Part shown: in pieces, positions 1 through 3,988 of the stretch | How the letters are laid out: each line of letters starts with the position of its first letter | How positions within the stretch are numbered: the stretch's first letter is position 1 | Source of the DNA: Flavobacteriaceae bacterium | GTDB lineage: Bacteria; Bacteroidota; Bacteroidia; Flavobacteriales; Flavobacteriaceae | Direction: 5' to 3' | Length of the DNA: 8,097 bases | NCBI GenBank assembly: GCA_016763595.1 | Contig: JAESTN010000037.1 | Coordinates: 1 to 8,097 of the forward strand | The notes under the pieces: model-generated | The model's database searches: none | Told to the model about the DNA's origin: nothing | The model's input: the letters and a program-made list of their open reading frames with translations, nothing else | Made by a program: the position numbers and the translations under genes

Positions 1-49
1 GAGTGTCTTTAAATGATCAAGGATTTAACAGATATTAAATTTTTTAATT
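1..49 (+). promoter_or_regulatory. Conserved 5' module R1 (left-truncated by window)
   Basis: This is the 3' part of the repeated module found in front of every peptide cassette; the window begins inside it. Visible are the 3' strand of stem 1 (GTGTCT, 3-8), the A/T linker (9-16), the 3' strand of stem 2 (TCAAGG, 17-22), and a 27-nt AT-rich leader up to the ATG at 50. The 5' strands of both stems lie outside the window, so pairing cannot be tested here. Identity to R2 over the visible part is very high. Confidence 0.6.
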
Positions 50-250
50 ATGAAAAAACAAATTTTAAACTTAGGAAAGGGGTTGGATAAAGCTGAACAA
101 AGAAATGTTAATGGTGGATTTCGTCCAGGGTGTACAGCGAATGTACATTTTGAATTCTGTGATACAAGTGATCCAGGGACTGTGTTTTACCCATATTATA
201 TGGGTGGAATGCAAAACCCATATGGTGATTGTTGTGTTTTTTTAACGTAA
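50..250 (+). CDS. Double-glycine leader peptide 1 (bacteriocin-like, 4 Cys)
   Basis: This is a small 66-residue precursor. Residues 1-23 form a leader starting MKKQILNLG and ending in the double glycine G22-G23, the usual cut site of C39-peptidase ABC exporters. The 43-residue core (24-66) is rich in Tyr, Phe, Pro and Gly and has four cysteines (C28, C37, C61, C62), so two disulfides are possible after export. No immunity protein, transporter or modifying enzyme is nearby, so a role as bacteriocin, signal or other secreted peptide is inference. The start is fixed by alignment of the leader with the copies at 379 and 942 and by the 27-nt spacing from the upstream module. There is no Shine-Dalgarno sequence, as usual in Bacteroidota. 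A terminator follows 10 nt after the stop. The copy at 622-810 is a close paralogue differing by T44A and V63I in the shared part. Confidence 0.8.
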   Translation: MKKQILNLGKGLDKAEQRNVNGGFRPGCTANVHFEFCDTSDPGTVFYPYYMGGMQNPYGDCCVFLT

Positions 251-260
251 TTTTTTAGAG

Positions 261-288
261 AAAGGAGAGGTGAAACTCTCCTTTTTTT
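261..288 (+). terminator. Intrinsic terminator after peptide 1
   Basis: A perfect 9-bp stem (AAAGGAGAG, 261-269, with CTCTCCTTT, 276-284) and a 6-nt loop are followed by further T residues to 288. It should end transcription of peptide 1 before the next cassette, which argues that each cassette has its own promoter. Confidence 0.8.
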
Positions 289-314
289 AATGAAAAAATA
301 TTTTCTCGCGAAGA

Positions 315-378
315 ATAGACACACTCCTTGAGTGTCTTTAAATGATCAAGGCTTTAATAGAAATTAAATTTTTTTAGT
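315..378 (+). promoter_or_regulatory. Conserved 5' module R2, candidate H-type pseudoknot
   Basis: Two interleaved inverted repeats are visible. Stem 1 is AGACAC (317-322) with GTGTCT (332-337). Stem 2 is CCTTGA (326-331) with TCAAGG (346-351). Because stem 2 opens inside the stem 1 loop and closes outside it, the arrangement is that of an H-type pseudoknot, with a 3-nt loop 1 (ACT), no nucleotide between the stems, and an 8-nt A/T-rich loop 3. A 27-nt AT-rich stretch then leads to the ATG at 379. It could be a cis-acting RNA, or a DNA operator if transcription begins downstream of it. I see no clear TAnnTTTG box that would decide this. Confidence 0.65.
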
Positions 379-540
379 ATGAAAAAACAAATTTTAAATT
401 TAGGAACTCTCCTAAACAAAGAAGAGCAAAAAACAATTAATGGAGGAAGAAAACAATGTATTTTACCTTGGGGAGATGGAACCTGCAGTGATTTTGGAAG
501 ACATTGTGCAGAATTAGAATGCCAATTAGGGCCTTTTTAG
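379..540 (+). CDS. Double-glycine leader peptide 2 (bacteriocin-like, 4 Cys)
   Basis: A 53-residue precursor. The leader is 23 residues (start MKKQILNLGT, end TINGG) and aligns without gaps to peptides 1 and 4. The 30-residue core begins RKQC and has cysteines at C27, C36, C43 and C48, with spacing unlike the other cores, and a mixed-charge, Gly-containing composition. Core sequence is unrelated to peptide 1, although the upstream module and the first seven codons are nearly identical, so leader and control region are conserved while the product varies. Export by a C39-type transporter with cleavage after G23 is inferred from the leader class; no such gene is in the window. The gene is followed by an AT-only palindrome at 551-566. 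It carries the same pair of 8-bp repeats (364-371 and 394-401) that explain loss of the start codon in the next cassette. Confidence 0.75.
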   Translation: MKKQILNLGTLLNKEEQKTINGGRKQCILPWGDGTCSDFGRHCAELECQLGPF

Positions 541-550
541 TCCATTTTTT

Positions 551-570
551 TGTGTTTTAAAACACATTTT
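551..570 (+). terminator. Palindrome after peptide 2, possible terminator
   Basis: The perfect 16-bp palindrome TGTGTTTTAAAACACA (551-566) can fold as a 6-bp stem with a TTAA loop and is followed by TTTT (567-570). It is sited 10 nt after the peptide 2 stop, like the terminators of the other cassettes. The stem is short and AT-rich, so termination would be weak; a bidirectional or protein-binding role is also possible. Confidence 0.5.
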
Positions 571-575
571 ATGAA

Positions 576-621
576 ATAGACACACTCCTTGAGTGTCTTT
601 AAAAGATCGAGGATTTAATAC
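576..621 (+). promoter_or_regulatory. Conserved 5' module R3, candidate H-type pseudoknot
   Basis: Nearly identical to R2. Stem 1 is AGACAC (578-583) with GTGTCT (593-598). Stem 2 is CCTTGA (587-592) with TCGAGG (607-612), where an A-to-G change turns one A-T pair into a G-T wobble that RNA still tolerates. Sequence upstream of 576 is unrelated to that upstream of R2, so the conserved block begins at about ATAGACA. The leader that should follow is cut short by the 30-bp deletion that removed the start codon of cassette 3. Confidence 0.6.
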
Positions 622-810
622 ATATTAAATTTAGGAAAAGGGTTGGATAAAGCTGAACAAAGAAATGTTAATGGTGGATTCCGTCCAGGGTGTACAGCGA
701 ATGTACATTTTGAATTTTGTGATACAAGTGATCCAGGGGCTGTGTTTTATCCATATTATATGGGTGGCATGCAAAATCCATATGGCGATTGTTGTATTTT
801 TTTAACGTAA
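622..810 (+). pseudogene. Start-less copy of peptide 1 (30-bp deletion)
   Basis: Residues equivalent to 5-66 of peptide 1 are intact in one frame (ILNLGKGLDK at about 622-651, through the stop TAA at 808-810), but the ATG and codons 2-4 are missing. An in-frame TAA at 616-618 closes the frame upstream and no ATG, GTG or TTG precedes the leader; a TTG at 643 would give only a truncated leader. The deletion is exactly 30 bp and fits recombination between two TTAAATTT repeats. Over the retained codons there are nine base differences from peptide 1, seven silent and two conservative (T44A, V63I), so the copy was under protein-level selection until recently. It is probably not translated. A role as a silent donor cassette for recombination, or rare non-AUG initiation at ATA 622, cannot be excluded. 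Confidence 0.8.
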
Positions 811-820
811 TTTTTTAGAG

Positions 821-848
821 AAAGGAGCGGTGAAACTCTCGCTTCTTT
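821..848 (+). terminator. Degenerate terminator hairpin after pseudogene
   Basis: This is the paralogue of the hairpin at 261-288. Substitutions break three of the original pairs, but a new 9-bp stem forms in a register shifted by 4 nt (AAAGGAGCG, 821-829, with CGCTTCTTT, 840-848, including one G-T pair) with a 10-nt loop. The trailing T-run is shortened, so it is likely a weaker terminator than its parent. Confidence 0.5.
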
Positions 849-877
849 AACAAAAAGAAATCATTCTCTCGAGAAGT

Positions 878-941
878 ATAGACAGATTCTTTAGATGTCT
901 TAAAATGACTAGAGCTTTAATACATATTAAATTTTTTAAAA
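878..941 (+). promoter_or_regulatory. Conserved 5' module R4, pseudoknot with compensatory changes
   Basis: This is the most diverged copy and the most informative. Stem 1 keeps AGACA (880-884) with TGTCT (896-900); the innermost pair of R2 is lost. Stem 2 is CTTTAG (889-894) with CTAGAG (909-914). Relative to R2, three pairs changed on both sides (C-G to T-A, G-C to A-T, A-T to G-C) and one became G-T, so pairing survives while sequence does not. Stem 2 again ends exactly 27 nt before the ATG at 942. Confidence 0.7.
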
Positions 942-1220
942 ATGAAAAAACAAATTTTAAACATTGGAAAAGCCTTAAGCAAAGCAGAACAAAAATTGAT
1001 TAGTGGAGGAGTTTCAATTTTCCCTACATACTGGGATGACATGTGTGATCACCAAGGTGAGAGTGGAAGTAATGGGGACTGTTCATGTTCAACTGATAGT
1101 AATTGTTTAAACATGGCTTATTGGACAGTACATTATGATGCTTTTGGAGACCCAATTGGTGGTTGGGTAATGAGATCCGGAACTTGTGACTCAGGTTCAG
1201 GTATTTGTGTTGGGGCTTAA
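942..1220 (+). CDS. Double-glycine leader peptide 4 (long core, 6 Cys)
   Basis: A 92-residue precursor. Leader residues 1-23 (start MKKQILNIGK, end LISGG) match those of peptides 1 and 2. The 69-residue core is much longer than its neighbours and has six cysteines (C35, C47, C49, C55, C82, C89). Residues 36-54 are rich in Ser, Asp, Asn and Gly; residues 58-78 are richer in aromatics, including two Trp and two Tyr. An even cysteine count, as in the other two intact peptides, suits disulfide-stabilised export products. The family of the core is not recognised. The start is supported by the leader alignment and the 27-nt spacing to module R4. A strong terminator follows at 1245-1281. A reverse-strand open frame at 1024-1248 is a shadow. 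Function as bacteriocin or secreted signal is inference. Confidence 0.8.
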   Translation: MKKQILNIGKALSKAEQKLISGGVSIFPTYWDDMCDHQGESGSNGDCSCSTDSNCLNMAYWTVHYDAFGDPIGGWVMRSGTCDSGSGICVGA

Positions 1221-1244
1221 GAATAGAGATTAATGTTTTATTGG

Positions 1245-1281
1245 GCATGATGAATACAATGTATTATTCATGCTTTTTTTT
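1245..1281 (+). terminator. Intrinsic terminator closing the peptide array
   Basis: The stem pairs GCATGA (1245-1250) with TCATGC (1268-1273), then a 2x2 internal mismatch, then AATAC with GTATT around an AAT triloop, followed by eight T residues (1274-1281). The T-run faces only the + strand, so it serves the peptide array; its last bases overlap the stop codon of the convergent arfB. Confidence 0.8.
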
Positions 1282-1687
1282 ATTCCAACCCAGGTTTTCT
1301 ACGTAACGTTTTTTTAGCAGAATTCTTTTTCTTGTTGTCAGTATTTCTTTGAATTGAAGATCTACTTGGTTTGGTTGGTCTTCTAATTTTTTGGCGTTTA
1401 AGAGCGTCAAAAATAATTTCTATAAAACGCTTGATAGCCAATTCTTTATTTTTATGTTGACTTCTACTTTCATCACAAAAAAGTAAGAGCACACCTTCTT
1501 TGTTTATTCTATTAGCGAGTTTTTCTTGAAGCGTTTCTTTTTGGTTTAAAGAAAGATGTTGTGAATTTAATACGTCAAAAGTGAGTTCTATTTTTGAAGA
1601 AACCTTATTTACATGTTGGCCACCAGCTCCAGAACTTCTAACGGCTTTAAAATGGAGTTCTTTGATCAGGTTTTCTTTGTGCAACAT
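1280..1687 (-). CDS. arfB: Alternative ribosome-rescue factor B (peptidyl-tRNA hydrolase)
   Basis: This protein belongs to the ArfB/YaeJ/ICT1 family, which enters ribosomes stalled on truncated mRNA and hydrolyses the peptidyl-tRNA ester to release the nascent chain. The 135-residue length is typical. Residues 18-32 (SSGAGGQHVNKVSSK) carry the catalytic GGQ at 22-24 in the setting shared with class I release factors. The stop-codon-recognition domain of a full release factor is absent. From about residue 96 to the end the chain is very basic (KRQKIRRPTKP, NKKKNSAKKTLRRK), matching the C-terminal tail that inserts into the empty mRNA channel. The start lies 3 nt downstream of the stop of the NadR-like gene, so it is probably translated as the last gene of that operon. 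The stop overlaps the terminator of the convergent peptide array. Confidence 0.92.
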   Translation of the reverse strand: MLHKENLIKELHFKAVRSSGAGGQHVNKVSSKIELTFDVLNSQHLSLNQKETLQEKLANRINKEGVLLLFCDESRSQHKNKELAIKRFIEIIFDALKRQKIRRPTKPSRSSIQRNTDNKKKNSAKKTLRRKPGLE

Positions 1688-1690
1688 CAG

Positions 1691-2290
1691 TTAGTGTAAA
1701 GATTCTGAAAAAGAACTTAAATTATGGCTATTTTTAATCAATTCATCTATTGCTTTTATAGCAGTGTTTAAACGAGTTTCTTTAGTGCCTTGTAATAAAA
1801 TATAGGGGCGATGGTATTTTTTTAAGGCGTTTTCAAAAGCGTTGAACATTTCTATCCTCAACTCTGGTCTATCACGTAAATCATCTTCTTCCCAAGGGGT
1901 GTCTATATAAGTTAAGAAATACAAATCATACCTGTTTTCAATTGCTGCTTCGTCTAATTTCGGATCTACAAAACCACCGTAATATTCTTCAGAATAGACT
2001 TTAGTTTCTAATAAATCGGTATCGCAAATCAATACTTTGTCTGCTTTTTTTGCCAATCTATTCTCAATTTCCATTTGGCCTTTAGCAATCGGAAGGATGT
2101 CTGAATTCTCACAAGTTTTACGTTCGTTATTCCATTTTTTTTGCAAGTACTCACGCGCAAATTCTGGAGCCCAAACCGTATTATAATGACGTGCTAATTG
2201 TCCAGATAAGGTTGTCTTTCCAGTAGATTCTGGGCCAAATAAAACAACTTTTATGAGGTTTGCTGCTTGCTGTCTAAGCTCTTTTTCCAT
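1691..2290 (-). CDS. NadR-like ribosylnicotinamide kinase / P-loop ATPase
   Basis: A 199-residue P-loop protein resembling the C-terminal kinase domain of NadR, which phosphorylates nicotinamide riboside to NMN and so traps the imported vitamin. Walker A is GPESTGKTT (19-27). EFAREY follows at 43-48, the Walker B-like strand VLICDTD lies at 86-92, and the lid-type segment TYIDTPWEEDDLRDR spans 127-141, where the family typically has an Asp/Pro/Trp motif. The N-terminal HTH and adenylyltransferase domains of enterobacterial NadR are absent, so it should not act as a repressor or make NAD from NMN. The start at 2290 overlaps the 3' end of pnuC by 40 nt, pointing to coupled translation and joint function with the transporter. 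The first 12 residues precede the fold and their exact start is less certain. Substrate is inferred from family and neighbour. Confidence 0.82.
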   Translation of the reverse strand: MEKELRQQAANLIKVVLFGPESTGKTTLSGQLARHYNTVWAPEFAREYLQKKWNNERKTCENSDILPIAKGQMEIENRLAKKADKVLICDTDLLETKVYSEEYYGGFVDPKLDEAAIENRYDLYFLTYIDTPWEEDDLRDRPELRIEMFNAFENALKKYHRPYILLQGTKETRLNTAIKAIDELIKNSHNLSSFSESLH

Positions 2291-2880
2291 GCGATATATC
2301 CTTGATATGCTAAGATTAAAAATATAGTGAATTGAATTCCTGAAAGTCCCAATCCTTTAATGAAATACAAAGGTACAGAAATGATATTTCCTGCGATCCA
2401 TAATGACCAATGCGCCAATTTCTTATTTGCCATTAACCACATTGCTGCAAAGAAAATCCCTGTTGTAAATGTGTCAAAATAATCTGTAATCCTATCAAAT
2501 CGATCAAAATATAGATAGACAAAAATTACAAACAGTGCTGTGGAAGCAAAAATACCAAGTGCTTTGAGTTTGTCTTTTTTAGTGGTTCTAGTTATTTCAA
2601 TATGATGATCTCCAACCAAACGCGTCCACATATACCAGCCAAAAATGCTCATAAACGTATAGTAGATATTGATAATTAAATCTCCATACAAGGTAAATTG
2701 ATAACAAACATACACATAGATAATGGTGCTAATTAGTCCGGTTGGATACACTAAAATACTTTCCTTTTTTGCATAAATAACAGATGCAATACCAAAAACA
2801 ACGGCACAGATTTCTAATACAATATTTAGCGTTGTTGCTGTTCTATATGGTTCTAGAAAAAAATCAAAAATTTGGTTCAT
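2251..2880 (-). CDS. pnuC: PnuC-type vitamin transporter (nicotinamide riboside, possibly thiamine)
   Basis: A 209-residue integral membrane protein with about seven hydrophobic segments (roughly 17-36, 42-60, 66-86, 107-124, 139-152, 157-175, 181-198), the 7-TM plan of PnuC facilitators. Family signatures are the GDLIINIYYTFMSIFGWYMW stretch (66-85) and a WxxW pair (W158, W161) before N165, in the helix that lines the substrate site in PnuC. PnuC proteins pass nicotinamide riboside by facilitated diffusion and depend on a cytoplasmic kinase for trapping, here probably the overlapping NadR-like gene. Related PnuT proteins carry thiamine, and the upstream neighbour resembles a thiamine-binding protein, so substrate is not settled by sequence. 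The start overlaps the 3' end of that upstream gene by 17 nt. Confidence 0.87.
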   Translation of the reverse strand: MNQIFDFFLEPYRTATTLNIVLEICAVVFGIASVIYAKKESILVYPTGLISTIIYVYVCYQFTLYGDLIINIYYTFMSIFGWYMWTRLVGDHHIEITRTTKKDKLKALGIFASTALFVIFVYLYFDRFDRITDYFDTFTTGIFFAAMWLMANKKLAHWSLWIAGNIISVPLYFIKGLGLSGIQFTIFLILAYQGYIAWKKSLDSKQQTS

Positions 2881-3124
2881 AATTGCTACGGTCAGATTTG
2901 ATTATTTTTAAGTTGATAACAGCATTGTCTAGATTTTCGAAAGAGGATTTGATTTCTTCTGTTAAGAAAGGCATTAACGAATCATAATCGCCATAAATTT
3001 GTGTGCTTAATGGGTTTTCAAGTACCTTGAAATTAGAAGCTCTTAACTTTTTTATGAATGCGATGATGTGTTCTTCAAAATCATTTTGAAGTGGTAGCAA
3101 TGTAAGTTCAATTGATATTTTCAT
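2864..3124 (-). CDS. YkoF/MTH1187-like thiamine-binding domain protein
   Basis: An 86-residue cytosolic protein without signal or membrane segment. The pattern is beta strand (2-11), helix (about 14-30), then a conserved-looking stretch ENPLSTQIYGDYD (36-48), a second helix (49-65) and a strand, ending SDRSNYEP (77-84). That layout fits the single ferredoxin-like domain of the MTH1187/YkoF group, some of which bind thiamine. The gene lies 26 bp downstream of the polyprenylglyceryl-phosphate synthase gene and overlaps pnuC by 17 nt, so it is part of the same transcription unit. It may buffer or sense the vitamin carried by the transporter. Family assignment is from memory of flavobacterial homologues; thiamine binding is inference. 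Confidence 0.65.
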   Translation of the reverse strand: MKISIELTLLPLQNDFEEHIIAFIKKLRASNFKVLENPLSTQIYGDYDSLMPFLTEEIKSSFENLDNAVINLKIIKSDRSNYEPNF

Positions 3125-3150
3125 TGGAAAAATTTGAAATGTAAAAGTAC

Positions 3151-3876
3151 CTATAGTTTTTTCAAATCTTCAAAAAAGTATTCATCATTTTCAAAAGCAG
3201 TCCCGATCACAACAAGGTCTGCTCCAGATTGAAATGCAGTAGTTAATTGTTGCTTGGTTTTGATTCCACCACCAACAATAAGTGGGATTTTTAACTGATT
3301 TTTAGTTTCCATAATAATACTTGCACCCACAGGCACTGTGGCACCAGAACCGGCTTCGAGGTAGATGAGTTTTTTACCAGAAAATTCACCAGCCAATGCG
3401 GTATGTACAATGATGTTTATAGCTGTGTTCGGAATCGGTTTTGTGTTGCTTACACGTTGTACAGCTGTTTCTTTATTCCCATCTATTAAAACATAACCTG
3501 TTGGAATTACCTCTAAGTTCGAATTTTTAAGAAAGGGAACTGCTTTTACTTGTTGCTCAATTAAATAGGTTGGATTCCTACCAGAAATCAAGCTTAAAAA
3601 AAGAATTCCGTCTGCTTTATTTGTGATTTGTTGTACATCACCAGGAAAAAGAATTACGGGCAACTTCGTTGCTTTTTTGATTGCGATTACAACGGGTTCA
3701 GTAAGTTGGTTTTTGTCGGTACTTCCACCAACAAAGATATGTGTAGTAATAGATTGGTGTACTTTCTCAAAAAATGAAGGAATGTTTTGAATATCCATTT
3801 TTTCAGGATCAATTAAAACTGCTAAGAGTTTTTTGTTTTGTTGTTTTGCCAATAAGATATTTTGGTAAATATTCAT
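3151..3876 (-). CDS. Geranylgeranylglyceryl / heptaprenylglyceryl phosphate synthase family
   Basis: This is a TIM-barrel prenyltransferase of the GGGPS/PcrB family, which joins sn-glycerol-1-phosphate and a polyprenyl diphosphate in an ether bond. At 241 residues it has the usual length of bacterial group II enzymes from Bacteroidota. Motifs in order are LIDPEK (21-26), VGGST (49-53), LFPG (76-79), FLSLISGRNP (93-102), YLEAGSGA (172-179, with E174 in the phosphoglycerol/Mg region), VGGGIK (201-206) and IGTAFE (224-229). Chain length of the product cannot be read from the sequence. It is the first gene of the minus-strand operon; a TACTTTTG box lies 8 nt before its ATG. The physiological role of such ether lipids in Bacteroidota is poorly defined. 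Confidence in the family is high. Confidence 0.92.
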   Translation of the reverse strand: MNIYQNILLAKQQNKKLLAVLIDPEKMDIQNIPSFFEKVHQSITTHIFVGGSTDKNQLTEPVVIAIKKATKLPVILFPGDVQQITNKADGILFLSLISGRNPTYLIEQQVKAVPFLKNSNLEVIPTGYVLIDGNKETAVQRVSNTKPIPNTAINIIVHTALAGEFSGKKLIYLEAGSGATVPVGASIIMETKNQLKIPLIVGGGIKTKQQLTTAFQSGADLVVIGTAFENDEYFFEDLKKL

Positions 3877-3884
3877 TTAGATTT

Positions 3885-3892
3885 CAAAAGTA
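3885..3892 (-). promoter_or_regulatory. Candidate -7 box for the minus-strand operon
   Basis: On the minus strand this reads TACTTTTG, matching the Bacteroidota consensus TAnnTTTG. The ATG follows about 8 nt downstream, which would give a nearly leaderless mRNA. A TTTTTG stretch sits 14 nt upstream, rather close for a -33 element, so the call is tentative. Confidence 0.4.
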
Positions 3893-3988
3893 AGAAGTTC
3901 TCAATACAAAAATGATTTTTCATCATAAATTTATGCAGATAGACATAACTTTGACTTTTTGTTCTTCTGTAACTTTGCAATTTTTAGA

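Noticed and set aside
315..378. preQ1-I riboswitch, another small H-type pseudoknot
   Set aside because: The loop and stem sequences do not show the C-rich/A-rich preQ1 aptamer pattern as I know it, and the downstream genes are secreted peptides, not queuosine genes.
1..941. CRISPR array
   Set aside because: Repeats are about 60 nt, roughly 260-305 nt apart, diverged, and each is followed by a coding sequence.
50..1220. Lanthipeptide or other modified peptide cluster
   Set aside because: No cyclase, dehydratase or radical-SAM gene is in the window; cysteine pairs are explained more simply by disulfides.
1024..1248. Minus-strand open frame opposite peptide 4
   Set aside because: Composition is not protein-like for this genome and it lies wholly opposite a gene with a conserved leader; other frames inside ahcY and the amidase gene were dropped for the same reason.
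1..1281. Integron-type gene cassettes with attC sites
   Set aside because: The palindromic module lies upstream at a fixed 27 nt from the start codon instead of downstream of each gene, and no GTTRRRY core-site pattern was seen.
1280..1687. Peptide chain release factor 1 or 2 fragment
   Set aside because: The GGQ domain is complete with a basic tail typical of ArfB, and there is no sign of a truncated stop-codon-reading domain.
3125..3150. TPP riboswitch before the YkoF-like gene
   Set aside because: The gap to the upstream gene is only 26 bp, too short, and no thi-box-like sequence is visible there.
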